In this document: positions 1-7,345 of the stretch, in pieces | Position numbering within the stretch: the first letter of the stretch is position 1 | Layout: every line of letters starts with the position of its first letter | DNA from: HGM04593 sp045591315 | GTDB lineage: Bacteria; Bacteroidota; Bacteroidia; Bacteroidales; Bacteroidaceae | Assembly (NCBI GenBank): GCA_045591315.1 | Contig: JAZNSN010000016.1 | Location: 1 to 14,628, forward strand | Length of the DNA: 14,628 nt | Direction of reading: 5' to 3' | Position numbers and translations under genes: made by a program | The notes under the pieces: generated by a model | Databases searched by the model: none | Seen by the model: the letters and a program-made list of their open reading frames with translations, nothing else | Told to the model about the DNA's origin: nothing

Positions 1-86
1 CGCTCACTGAGCTTGATGATTTGCTCGAGAGTCTGAATCTTTCGTTTGGAACAGATATTTCAAAATATAAATTAGACAAAGAATAA
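1..86 (+). CDS. rpoA: RNA polymerase alpha subunit, C-terminal end (partial)
   Basis: Only the last 27 codons are inside the window, reading from base 3 to the TAA at 84-86. The translation begins LTELDDLLESLNLSFG and ends DISKYKLDKE, which I recognise as the C-terminal tail of Bacteroidetes RpoA just after the alpha-CTD. Alpha is the assembly platform of RNA polymerase and contacts activators and UP elements. The stop lies 2 bp before the rplQ start. This matches the conserved rpsM-rpsK-rpsD-rpoA-rplQ order at the end of the large ribosomal protein operon and supports co-transcription and translational coupling. The identification rests on a short tail plus synteny, and both agree. Confidence 0.9.
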   Translation, partial: LTELDDLLESLNLSFGTDISKYKLDKE

Positions 87-88
87 TT

Positions 89-571
89 ATGAGACATAAG
101 AAATCTTTCAACCATTTGGGTCGTACTGCATCTCACAGAAAGGCCATGCTTTCAAACATGGCAGTTTCTTTGATCATGCACAAAAGAATCACTACGACTC
201 TTGCAAAGGCTAAGGAACTCAAGAAGTTCGTAGAGCCGCTTATCACAAAGTCTAAGGACGATACAACAAATTCTCGTCGTGTTGTTTTCAGCTACCTTCA
301 GAGCAAGGAGGCTGTGACAGAACTGTTCAAGGAGATCTCAGTAAAGGTAGCTGGGCGTCCGGGCGGTTACACACGTATCATCAAGTTGGGTACACGTCTT
401 GGTGACGCAGCTCAGATGTGTTTCATCGAGCTTGTTGACTACAACGAGAACATGGCTAAGACTCAGGCTAAGAAGACACGCCGTCGTCGTTCTGCAAAGA
501 AGGCTGATGCTCCTGTAGTAGAGGAGACAGCTGTTGCAACAGAAGAATCTACACCAACAGTAGCTGAATAA
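89..571 (+). CDS. rplQ: 50S ribosomal protein L17
   Basis: This is large ribosomal subunit protein L17, which binds 23S rRNA near the peptide exit tunnel. The N-terminus MRHKKSFNHLGRTASHRKAM is the family hallmark. The L17 fold covers about residues 1-118, ending at 'FIELVDYNE'. The protein is 160 residues, longer than the E. coli form (about 127). The extra C-terminus is a basic stretch (KKTRRRRSAKKAD, about 128-140) followed by an acidic Val/Glu/Thr-rich tail ending TVAE. Such extensions are common in Bacteroidetes L17. It is the last gene of the ribosomal protein operon, 2 bp after rpoA, and is followed by a strong terminator. Confidence 0.97.
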   Translation: MRHKKSFNHLGRTASHRKAMLSNMAVSLIMHKRITTTLAKAKELKKFVEPLITKSKDDTTNSRRVVFSYLQSKEAVTELFKEISVKVAGRPGGYTRIIKLGTRLGDAAQMCFIELVDYNENMAKTQAKKTRRRRSAKKADAPVVEETAVATEESTPTVAE

Positions 572-594
572 TAGAATTACTTACTTAATAGATG

Positions 595-629
595 TGAGAG
601 GGTGCCGTGAGGTACCCTCTCATTTTTTT
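595..629 (+). terminator. Intrinsic terminator after rplQ
   Basis: Arms at 596-606 and 611-621 form an 11-bp stem with one G-T wobble, extendable by the pair 595-622. It is closed by the GNRA-type tetraloop GTGA (607-610) and followed by seven T (623-629). It ends the ribosomal protein operon 24 bp after the rplQ stop and insulates the nqr operon from it. Confidence 0.93.
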
Positions 630-790
630 GCGTGCCTGCTCACAGGCAAGTTCTCCTGACCGCCACCGGCGTACAGCCTTTCTGCTCCTTTCCCTCTTAG
701 TCTTTTCGTCCTTCTTCGCCCTTTTTTCCTTTCCGGCAAAAAGATTAAAATAAATTAAATCAACTGCTTAATAATACGGAAATTTTTCTT
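630..790. other. Intergenic spacer between rplQ terminator and nqr promoter
   Basis: No gene is visible. The only structure is a small perfect hairpin at 633-648 (TGCCTG, loop CTCA, CAGGCA) without a T-tract. A pyrimidine-rich stretch at about 670-736 is followed by an A/T-rich stretch leading into the -7 box at 791. Confidence 0.6.
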
Positions 791-798
791 TAAATTTG
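791..798 (+). promoter_or_regulatory. Probable -7 box of the nqr operon
   Basis: TAAATTTG matches the Bacteroidetes sigma-ABfr -7 consensus TAnnTTTG exactly and lies 33 bp before the nqrA ATG, giving a short leader. A convincing -33 TTTG is missing at the usual 19-21 bp spacing. The nearest candidate, CTG at 764-766, has a 24-bp spacer. I see no Shine-Dalgarno sequence before nqrA, which is normal for this phylum. Confidence 0.5.
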
Positions 799-831
799 CG
801 TTGGATAATGTACTAAAGTAACTCAATTTAT

Positions 832-2181
832 ATGCACAGAGTCGTAAAAATTTCTAAGGGATTGAATATCAATCTTAAAGGTGCTCCGGTTGCTGAAATG
901 ACATCGGTTGAGACAGCGAAGCAGTATGCTTTGATGCCGGCCGATTTTACACGCGTTACTCCTAAGGTCGTAGTCAAGCCTGAGGATACCGTGAAGGCAG
1001 GTGACCCTTTGTTCGTTGACAAGTCTATTCCCGAATTGCAATTTGTTTCGCCGGTGAGCGGAAAAGTTGTTGCGGTTAACCGCGGTGAGAGAAGACGCGT
1101 TCTAAGCGTAGTAGTAGAGTCAGACGGCAAGTTTGAGTCTGTAGAGTACAAGGCAAAGGATGTACTTTCGCTCTCGTCCGATGAAATCAAGGCCGACCTC
1201 CTCAAGGCAGGTCTGTTCGCATTCATGCGTCAGAGACCTTATGATGTCATCGCCGACCCGAAGGATGCACCTCGTGCCATTTATGTATCTGCGTTCGACT
1301 CAAAGCCATTGGCAGTAAGTTTCGAGGTTGCACTCAAAGGCAATGAAGAGGACTTCCAGACAGGTCTTGATGCGTTGTCACGCATAGCTCCTGTTCACTT
1401 GGGTATTTGCGCCTGCCAGAAGTCAACAGCTCTGCTCGTTGCAAAGAACGTAGTGACAACAATCTTCAAGGGTCCGCACCCTGCAGGCAACGTAGGCGTG
1501 CAGATAAACAAGACCGCACCGGTCAACAAGGGCGAGATTGTATGGACTATCGGTGCCGAAGAGGTAATCTTCATCGGCCGTCTCTTCAACAAGGGCAAGG
1601 TCGATTTCACACGTACCGTTGCGCTTGCCGGCAGTGAGGTAAAGAACCCTTCATACAGCAAGGTGGTTCTCGGCGCACAGCTGACAAGCCTGCTCAAGGG
1701 CCGTCTTGAAGAGAAGCACGAGCTCCGTATTATCGACGGTAACGTGTTGACCGGCAAGAAGACAACAGCCGACGGTTTCCTCGGTGCATTCTCAACCGAA
1801 GTCACAGTCATTCCCGAAATTATGGGCGGTGACGAGCTGCTCGGCTGGGCAATGCCACGTTTCTCAATGTACAGCACAAGCCACAGCTACTTCAGCTGGC
1901 TTTTCCCAAAACGCAAATATACCATCGATGCCCGCATCAAGGGCGGTGAGCGTCACATGATTATGTCCAACGAGTACGACAAGGTATTCCCTATGGATAT
2001 CTATCCCGAATACCTCATCAAGGCTATCATAACAGGCAACATCGACAAGATGGAGCAGTTGGGTATCTACGAGGTTGCTCCTGAGGACTTCGCACTCTGC
2101 GAGTTCGTTGACTCATCCAAGCTCGAACTGCAGCGTATCGTGCGCGAGGGCCTGGACAAGCTGCGTGCCGAAATGTGCTGA
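832..2181 (+). CDS. nqrA: Na+-translocating NADH:quinone oxidoreductase subunit A
   Basis: NqrA is the peripheral, cytosol-facing subunit of the sodium-pumping NADH dehydrogenase. It packs on NqrB and carries no covalent flavin. The N-terminus (KISKGLNINLKGAPV) and the 'DPLFVDK...VSPVSGKVVAVNRGERR' region (about 60-90), a lipoyl/biotinyl-like beta hammerhead, are typical. The RPYDVIADP segment near residue 136 and the GEEHM-like 'KGGERHMIMSNEYDKVFPMDI' block near 370 are also conserved in NqrA. The length of 449 residues is normal. It is the first gene of the complete six-gene operon and lies 41 bp before nqrB. The upstream terminator and -7 box make it the promoter-proximal cistron. Confidence 0.96.
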   Translation: MHRVVKISKGLNINLKGAPVAEMTSVETAKQYALMPADFTRVTPKVVVKPEDTVKAGDPLFVDKSIPELQFVSPVSGKVVAVNRGERRRVLSVVVESDGKFESVEYKAKDVLSLSSDEIKADLLKAGLFAFMRQRPYDVIADPKDAPRAIYVSAFDSKPLAVSFEVALKGNEEDFQTGLDALSRIAPVHLGICACQKSTALLVAKNVVTTIFKGPHPAGNVGVQINKTAPVNKGEIVWTIGAEEVIFIGRLFNKGKVDFTRTVALAGSEVKNPSYSKVVLGAQLTSLLKGRLEEKHELRIIDGNVLTGKKTTADGFLGAFSTEVTVIPEIMGGDELLGWAMPRFSMYSTSHSYFSWLFPKRKYTIDARIKGGERHMIMSNEYDKVFPMDIYPEYLIKAIITGNIDKMEQLGIYEVAPEDFALCEFVDSSKLELQRIVREGLDKLRAEMC

Positions 2182-2222
2182 TGTACGAATCTTGATTTTA
2201 ATGCAAAATAAAATATAATCGT

Positions 2223-3416
2223 ATGAAATTCTTGAGAAATTATCTAAATAAGATTAAGCCTAACTTCGAAGAGGGCGGCAAGCTCCATGCTTTCCGTTCC
2301 GTGTTCGACGGTTTCGAGACATTCCTGTTCGTGCCTAACGACACTTCGAAGAGCGGTGTGAATATCCACGATGCTATCGACAGCAAGCGCATCATGTCGC
2401 TCGTTGTAATAGCACTTGTTCCGGCACTGCTGGTCGGTATGTACAATATCGGTTTGCAAAATGCCATTGCAGCAGGTACAGCTGCAACAACAGGCTGGTT
2501 CGAAATGTTTGTCTTCGGTCTTCTTGTGATGCTTCCGAAGATTGTTGTTTCTTACGTTGTCGGCCTCGGCATCGAGTTCGTCGTTGCACAGTGGAAGAAC
2601 GAAGAGATACACGAAGGATTCCTTGTTTCGGGAATTCTCATTCCAATGGTAGTTCCTGCAGGCTGTCCATTGTGGGTTCTTGCAGTCGCTACGGCATTTG
2701 CCGTAATCTTTGCCAAGGAGGTGTTCGGCGGTACAGGCATGAACATCGTGAACGTAGCCCTTGTAGCGCGTGCCTTCATCTTCTTCGCCTATCCGGCTGT
2801 AATCTCAGGCGATTCAGTATGGGTAGCTACAGAGGAAATCCTCGGATTCGGTGCTACTGTTGACGGTTACACATGTGCTACAGCTCTCCAGCAAGCAGCT
2901 AACGGCTTAGCAATCACAGGTGCCGACCCGTCAGCAACCCTTTCGGTATGCGACATGCTCTTTGGCTTCATGCCGGGCTCAATAGGTGAGACAAGCGTCG
3001 TGGCAATCGCTATCGGTGCCGTAATCCTCCTTTGGACAGGCGTCGCAAGCTGGAAGACAATGTTCAGCGTGTTCGCGGGCGGTGTCCTCATGTCGCTGCT
3101 GTTCCAGAACACATTGCCCGATAACCCCATGGCTCAGCTCCCATGCTGGCAGCATCTTATCCTTGGCGGTTTCTGCTTCGGTGCAGTGTTCATGGCAACC
3201 GACCCTGTTACATCGGCTCGTACCGAGGTGGGCAAGTACATCTACGGCTTCGGTATCGGTGCAATGGCAATACTTATCCGTGTGCTCAACCCAGGTTATC
3301 CCGAAGGTATGATGCTCGCGATACTGCTTATGAATGTGACAGCTCCATTTATCGATTATTGCGTTGTGCAGTCGAACATCACTGCCCGTGCAAAACGTCT
3401 AACCAAAAAGAACTGA
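2223..3416 (+). CDS. nqrB: Na+-translocating NADH:quinone oxidoreductase subunit B
   Basis: NqrB is the large membrane subunit. It carries covalent FMN and is thought to hold the sodium path and the quinone site with NqrA. It is 397 residues with a polar N-terminal segment (1-55) and many membrane helices starting near residue 57. The flavinylation motif is DGYTCAT at residues 214-220, with Thr220 as the expected FMN-linked residue. In Vibrio-type NqrB this reads SGAT, so the usual Gly is Cys here. FGGTGMNIVNVALVARAF (168-185) and GAVFMATDPVTSARTEVG (320-337) are characteristic of the NqrB/RnfD family. It sits 41 bp after nqrA and 6 bp before nqrC. The ApbE flavin transferase needed for FMN attachment is not in this window. 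Confidence 0.96.
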   Translation: MKFLRNYLNKIKPNFEEGGKLHAFRSVFDGFETFLFVPNDTSKSGVNIHDAIDSKRIMSLVVIALVPALLVGMYNIGLQNAIAAGTAATTGWFEMFVFGLLVMLPKIVVSYVVGLGIEFVVAQWKNEEIHEGFLVSGILIPMVVPAGCPLWVLAVATAFAVIFAKEVFGGTGMNIVNVALVARAFIFFAYPAVISGDSVWVATEEILGFGATVDGYTCATALQQAANGLAITGADPSATLSVCDMLFGFMPGSIGETSVVAIAIGAVILLWTGVASWKTMFSVFAGGVLMSLLFQNTLPDNPMAQLPCWQHLILGGFCFGAVFMATDPVTSARTEVGKYIYGFGIGAMAILIRVLNPGYPEGMMLAILLMNVTAPFIDYCVVQSNITARAKRLTKKN

Positions 3417-3422
3417 TAGGAT

Positions 3423-4310
3423 ATGGCAGCAAAGAAATATGTTTGCAAGGTGTGCGGATACGTGCACGAAGGCAATGACGCTCCTGGCGTTTGCCCTCTT
3501 TGTAAGGCCGGTGCTTCGGAATTCGAGGCTGTAAAGGCTCCCAAGAAGGGTTTGGATACAAATAGCGATATCTATGCTATCCTCTACTCTGTAGTAGTTG
3601 TAGTTATTGTTGCGTTCCTGTTGGCAGGTGTCTCTTCGGCCCTCAAGCCAAAGCAGGATGCCAATGTGGAACTTGACAAGAAAAAGCAGATACTCGCATC
3701 TCTCAATGAGAGGAATCTCCCCGATGCGGCTGCAACATACGATGCCCTTATCGTGGCTGACCCTATTGTTGATGCTCAAGGCAATACCGTTGCCGAGAAT
3801 GGCGGTTTTAAGGTTGCCAATGATGCTGTAAGCGAGAGCAATCTTCCGCTTTACGTTGCCAAGTTGGCCGACGGTTCAAAAAAATATATCATCCCTATGA
3901 CCGGTAACGGCCTTTGGGGCGGTATCTGGGGCTATCTCGCTCTCAACGACGACTGCAACACCATCTACGGTGTATATTTCTCTCACGCCAGTGAGACACC
4001 CGGTCTCGGTGCCGAAATCGCATCCGACAAGTTCCAGTCTCGTTTCCCCGGCCGCGAGGTATATCGCGACGGCAATGTCGCACTCACCATCGTAAAGAAG
4101 GTAACCGACGAAACAGTCGAGGTCAATGCCATTTCAGGTGCTACAATCACATGTAATGGTGTGAACGATATGCTTCAGCGCAAGCTGGCTCCTTACAAGG
4201 CCTACCTCTCTGCCAACGCTCCAGTCGTTGAACCGGTAGCTGTCGAGCCCGCTGCTATTGTTGAACCTGCAACTGCCGAGGCAGAAGCACAAGAAAAAGT
4301 GGAGGAATAA
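3423..4310 (+). CDS. nqrC: NqrC with N-terminal rubredoxin domain (fusion)
   Basis: NqrC is the Na+-NQR subunit anchored by a single N-terminal helix, with a periplasmic covalent-FMN domain. This version has three parts. Residues 1-37 form a short rubredoxin domain of the rubrerythrin type, with Cys8-x2-Cys11-GYVHEG and Cys24-P-x-Cys27. Residues 50-73 are the membrane helix. Residues 80-262 are the FMN-binding domain with NAISGAT at 235-241, where Thr241 is the expected FMN attachment residue. The tail (264-295) is rich in Ala, Pro, Val and Glu. The segment L44-DTNSDIY lines up with the usual NqrC N-terminus, so the normal start Met is Leu (TTG) here. The ATG at 3423 is 6 bp after nqrB, and no stop separates the domains. 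I infer an in-frame fusion that puts an iron centre on the cytosolic face. The TTG at 3552 could in principle be an alternative start. Confidence 0.93.
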   Translation: MAAKKYVCKVCGYVHEGNDAPGVCPLCKAGASEFEAVKAPKKGLDTNSDIYAILYSVVVVVIVAFLLAGVSSALKPKQDANVELDKKKQILASLNERNLPDAAATYDALIVADPIVDAQGNTVAENGGFKVANDAVSESNLPLYVAKLADGSKKYIIPMTGNGLWGGIWGYLALNDDCNTIYGVYFSHASETPGLGAEIASDKFQSRFPGREVYRDGNVALTIVKKVTDETVEVNAISGATITCNGVNDMLQRKLAPYKAYLSANAPVVEPVAVEPAAIVEPATAEAEAQEKVEE

Positions 4311-4312
4311 CT

Positions 4313-4942
4313 ATGGGACTTTTTTCAAAGAAAAATAAAGAGGCTTTGAATACGCCTCTCTTCAAGGAGAACCCTGTAACCATCCAGGTGCTCGGTATCT
4401 GTTCGGCATTGGCCGTAACCAGCAAGCTGGAGCCGGCAATCGTAATGGGTCTCTCTGTGACCATCATCGTTGCCATGGCCAACGTGATCATCTCGCTCAT
4501 CCGTAACACAATCCCTAACCGCATCCGTATCATCATACAGCTTGTGGTAGTAGCGGCCCTTGTTACTCTTGTGAGTGAGGTTCTCAAGGCTTTTGCCTAC
4601 GACGTAAGCGTTCAGCTCTCAGTGTATATCGGCCTTATCATCACCAACTGTATCCTCATGGGACGTCTTGAGGCTTTTGCAATGCAGAACAAGCCTTGGC
4701 CATCGTTCCTCGACGGTATTGGCAATGGCGTAGGCTACGCTATGATTCTTGTTATCGTGGCATTCTTCCGTGAGCTTTTCGGTTCGGGAACATTGCTCAA
4801 CTATCCTCTGTTTGAAAAGCTCGGCTTGTACGAACTCGGTTATCTTAACAACGGTCTTATGCTCATGACGCCTGCGGCATTTATTCTCATTGCATGCATC
4901 GTATGGTATCAGAGAGCAAAGGACAAGAGTTTACAGGAATAA
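4313..4942 (+). CDS. nqrD: Na+-translocating NADH:quinone oxidoreductase subunit D
   Basis: NqrD is a six-helix membrane protein that forms a pseudosymmetric pair with NqrE. The pair binds an iron-sulfur/iron centre in the middle of the membrane, passing electrons from NqrF to NqrC. The conserved cysteines are present: Cys30 in GICSALAVTSKLE and Cys113 in ITNCILMGRLEAFAM, matching those of Vibrio NqrD. The 'PWPSFLDGIGNGVGY' loop (about 128-142) and 'ELFGSGTLL' (about 155-163) are typical. The 209-residue length is normal. It starts 2 bp after the nqrC stop, so translational coupling is likely. Confidence 0.97.
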   Translation: MGLFSKKNKEALNTPLFKENPVTIQVLGICSALAVTSKLEPAIVMGLSVTIIVAMANVIISLIRNTIPNRIRIIIQLVVVAALVTLVSEVLKAFAYDVSVQLSVYIGLIITNCILMGRLEAFAMQNKPWPSFLDGIGNGVGYAMILVIVAFFRELFGSGTLLNYPLFEKLGLYELGYLNNGLMLMTPAAFILIACIVWYQRAKDKSLQE

Positions 4943-4968
4943 TAACATAGATACAGTATAATTGAATT

Positions 4969-5595
4969 ATGGAACATTTTATTAGTTTGCTTGTCCGTTC
5001 GGTTTTCGTGGACAATATGGTATTTGCCTTCTTCTTGGGTATGTGCTCATACCTGGCTGTATCTAAGAGTGTAAAGACCGCTATCGGTCTGGGTATTGCA
5101 GTTATCTTCGTTCAGGTCATCACGCTCCCCGTGAACTACCTGTTGCAGACAACCGTGCTTGCCAACGGTGCGATTATCGAAGGCGTCGATCTCACATTCC
5201 TTGCATTCATCCTGTTCATTGCAGTCATAGCAGGTATCGTGCAGCTGGTAGAGATGATTGTCGAGCGTTTTGCTCCGGCCCTCTACAACCAGTTGGGTAT
5301 CTTCCTCCCTCTTATTGCCGTTAACTGTGCAATCATGGGCGGTTCGCTCTTCATGCAGCAGAGAATAGGCCTGCCGGCCGACAGCAGCCAGGCCATAACA
5401 TGCTTTGCCGATTCTGTAGCGTTCGCTATCGGTTCGGGCTTTGGCTGGATGGTCGCTATCGTGCTCTTTGCGGCAATACGTGAAAAAATGGAATACTGCA
5501 ATGTGCCTAAGCCTCTCCGTGGCCTTGGTATTGCCTTCGTCACAGTAGGTCTCATGGCAATGGCATTTATGTGTTTCTCTGGTATTAAAATGTAA
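4969..5595 (+). CDS. nqrE: Na+-translocating NADH:quinone oxidoreductase subunit E
   Basis: NqrE is the partner of NqrD, with six helices in inverted topology, sharing the intramembrane iron centre. Cys26 (GMCSYLAVSK) and Cys120 (LIAVNCAIMGGSLFM) occupy the same positions as the known ligands in Vibrio NqrE. The segments 'VDNMVFAFFLGMC' and 'SGFGWMVAIVLFAAIREK' are family signatures. The 208-residue length is normal. It follows nqrD by 26 bp and precedes nqrF by 12 bp. The start at 4969 gives the expected N-terminus MEHFISLLVRSVFVDNM. Confidence 0.97.
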   Translation: MEHFISLLVRSVFVDNMVFAFFLGMCSYLAVSKSVKTAIGLGIAVIFVQVITLPVNYLLQTTVLANGAIIEGVDLTFLAFILFIAVIAGIVQLVEMIVERFAPALYNQLGIFLPLIAVNCAIMGGSLFMQQRIGLPADSSQAITCFADSVAFAIGSGFGWMVAIVLFAAIREKMEYCNVPKPLRGLGIAFVTVGLMAMAFMCFSGIKM

Positions 5596-5607
5596 TAATG
5601 TAGGGAT

Positions 5608-6876
5608 ATGAATACGAATTTGATTTTAGCAAGTATAGGAGTTTTCCTCGTAATCATTCTTATATTGGTAGTTATTCTTCTGGTGGCAAAGCGTTTTCTG
5701 TTGCCGGGCGGTAACATCAAGGTCAAGATAAACGGAGAGAACGAGGTTGAGGTTGCTGCCGGAGGCGCATTGCTCGGTACGCTTGCCGAGAACGGCATTT
5801 TCCTTCCCTCGGCTTGTGGCGGTAAGGGCTCATGCGGCCAGTGCAAGCTTCAGGTAATAGAGGGCGGTGGCGAAATCCTTCCTTCAGAGACAAGCCACTT
5901 CACACGTAAGGAGCAGCAGGCACATTGGCGTCTTGGCTGTCAGGTGAAGTGCAAGAACGATATGGAAATCAAGGTGCCCGAATCTGTTATGGGTGTCAAG
6001 GAGTGGGAGTGCGAGGTTATCTCCAACAAGAACGTTGCAACCTTCATCAAGGAGTTTATTGTGGCATTGCCTCCGGGCGAGCACATGGACTTCGTTCCCG
6101 GTTCCTATGCACAGATTAAGATTCCTGCATACGACATGACATACGACAAGGATATCGACAAGAGCCTTATCGGTGAAGAGTACTTGCCGGCATGGGAGAA
6201 GTTCGGTCTTCTCGGCCTCAAGTGCAAGAACACAGATGAGACAATCCGTGCATACTCAATGGCCAACTATCCGGCAGAAGGCGACCGCATCATGTTGACA
6301 GTACGTATCGCTACACCTCCGTTCAAGGCCGACCGTTCGGGCTTCATGGATGTGCCATGCGGTATTGCATCTTCATACATCTTCACCCTCAAACCGGGTG
6401 ACAAGGTAATCATGAGCGGTCCTTACGGAGACTTCCACCCGATATTCGACTCTAAGAAGGAGATGATGTGGGTAGGCGGCGGTGCCGGTATGGCTCCTCT
6501 CCGTGCGCAGATTATGCACATGACAAAGACGCTCAAGACAACCGACCGTGTAATGACCTATTTCTACGGTGCGCGTGCCTTGAACGAGGTATTCTACTTG
6601 GAGGATTTTCTCCAGTTGGAGAAGGAGTTCCCGAACTTCACGTTCCACCTCGCTCTCGACCGCCCCGACCCTGCAGCCGACGCGGCAGGCGTGAAATATA
6701 CAGCAGGTTTCGTACACCAGGTAATCTACGAGACATACCTCAAGGATCATGAGGCTCCTGAGGATATCGAGTACTACATGTGTGGTCCCGGCCCTATGTC
6801 AAAGGCCGTTGTCAGCATGCTTACCGACCTGGGTGTCGAAGAGAAGTCTATTATGTACGATAACTTCGGAGGATAA
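5608..6876 (+). CDS. nqrF: Na+-translocating NADH:quinone oxidoreductase subunit F
   Basis: NqrF is the electron-entry subunit: it oxidises NADH via FAD and passes electrons to a [2Fe-2S] cluster and on to NqrD/E. All parts are intact in 422 residues. They are a membrane anchor at about 5-27; a ferredoxin domain (35-125) with Cys70, Cys76, Cys79 and Cys111; the FAD-binding RAYSMAN motif at 214-220; the NADH-binding GGGAGMAPLRA at 290-300; MCGPGPM at 391-397; and the C-terminal DNFGG. Cluster spacing equals that of Vibrio NqrF. It is the last gene of the operon, followed at once by a strong terminator. Its cytosolic domain would lie on the same side of the membrane as the extra rubredoxin on NqrC. 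Confidence 0.97.
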   Translation: MNTNLILASIGVFLVIILILVVILLVAKRFLLPGGNIKVKINGENEVEVAAGGALLGTLAENGIFLPSACGGKGSCGQCKLQVIEGGGEILPSETSHFTRKEQQAHWRLGCQVKCKNDMEIKVPESVMGVKEWECEVISNKNVATFIKEFIVALPPGEHMDFVPGSYAQIKIPAYDMTYDKDIDKSLIGEEYLPAWEKFGLLGLKCKNTDETIRAYSMANYPAEGDRIMLTVRIATPPFKADRSGFMDVPCGIASSYIFTLKPGDKVIMSGPYGDFHPIFDSKKEMMWVGGGAGMAPLRAQIMHMTKTLKTTDRVMTYFYGARALNEVFYLEDFLQLEKEFPNFTFHLALDRPDPAADAAGVKYTAGFVHQVIYETYLKDHEAPEDIEYYMCGPGPMSKAVVSMLTDLGVEEKSIMYDNFGG

Positions 6877-6893
6877 TTATTCCGATACTGATA

Positions 6894-6933
6894 AACCGCC
6901 TCGCAGAACTCTCTGCGAGGCGGTTCTCTTTTT
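6894..6933 (+). terminator. Intrinsic terminator of the nqr operon
   Basis: A perfect 14-bp stem (6894-6907 with 6912-6925), loop ACTC and downstream CTCTTTTT lie 17 bp after the nqrF stop. This is a strong rho-independent terminator and marks the 3' end of nqrABCDEF. Confidence 0.95.
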
Positions 6934-7015
6934 GCCGTGGCACTTGCAGTATAAATGCATCCTATGTTGTCGAAGTTTCCCGCTACTATTGTGCTGTATA
7001 TTCTAAATTAATTTC

Positions 7016-7023
7016 TACATTTG
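7016..7023 (+). promoter_or_regulatory. Possible -7 box upstream of the structured element
   Basis: TACATTTG is an exact match to TAnnTTTG. The -33 side is weak: CTG at 6994-6996 has a 19-bp spacer, and TTG at 6989-6991 has a 24-bp spacer. If active it would start a plus-strand transcript near 7030, running through the structured element at 7083-7245. Confidence 0.3.
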
Positions 7024-7082
7024 CACATTAACATAACATTAATATTCAGCCTATGATTTAATAGCGTTTCAAGACATATTAT

Positions 7083-7245
7083 AAAGCGTTTTGATTGTTG
7101 TCGTTTCTAACCAAAGTTTGGCCGCGTTGTTAAAGAAACACGATACGATTGGAATGCCTGCGTTTGGCGCGGGCTTTTTGTCGTTGTCTGTTTCTTGGGT
7201 ATGCCAACACCTGGTTAGAGGATAATGCAGAAAGTTCCGCGCTTT
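7083..7245. ncRNA. Candidate structured RNA (rod-like, strand unresolved)
   Basis: A series of nested pairings is visible: AAAGCG/CGCTTT (7083-7088 with 7240-7245), TCTAACCA/TGGTTAGA (7106-7113 with 7212-7219), GTTG/CAAC (7126-7129 with 7205-7208), AAGAAACA/TGTTTCTT (7133-7140 with 7189-7196), ACGA/TCGT (7145-7148 with 7181-7184) and a terminal hairpin (7156-7162 with 7168-7174). All are mutually compatible and form one long rod interrupted by internal loops, an outline similar to 6S-type RNAs. On the plus strand the apical hairpin is followed by TTTTTG (7175-7180) and could instead end a roughly 150-nt RNA. On the minus strand nothing interrupts the rod. I cannot assign a family from sequence alone. 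A 65-codon minus-strand frame over the region looks like a by-product. Confidence 0.45.
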
Positions 7246-7298
7246 TCTTGTATCCGAACAAAACATCCATGTTGATTGTTACAGATAAAATACCGCTA

Positions 7299-7328
7299 TT
7301 GTATTCGGTAGTTAAGCTTCTATATTTA
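7299..7328 (+). promoter_or_regulatory. Probable promoter of the small lipoprotein gene
   Basis: TTG (7299-7301), a 19-bp spacer and TATATTTA (7321-7328, seven of eight consensus positions TAnnTTTG) lie 17 bp before the ATG at 7346. The predicted leader would be about 10 nt. Confidence 0.4.
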
Positions 7329-7345
7329 TCCTAAACCAAATTACT

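Noticed and set aside
1407..1637. Short frames within nqrA, nqrB and nqrF on both strands
   Set aside because: They lie inside well-supported nqr genes in other frames and show no independent features.
3552..4310. Conventional NqrC start at the TTG
   Set aside because: It is possible in principle, but the ATG at 3423 follows nqrB by 6 bp and the upstream codons encode an intact rubredoxin with all four cysteines, which would not persist if untranslated.
7069..7266. 65-codon minus-strand frame over the structured element
   Set aside because: It has no signal, domain or credible start context, and the sequence is better explained by nested inverted repeats. It could be re-examined if the peptide proves conserved.
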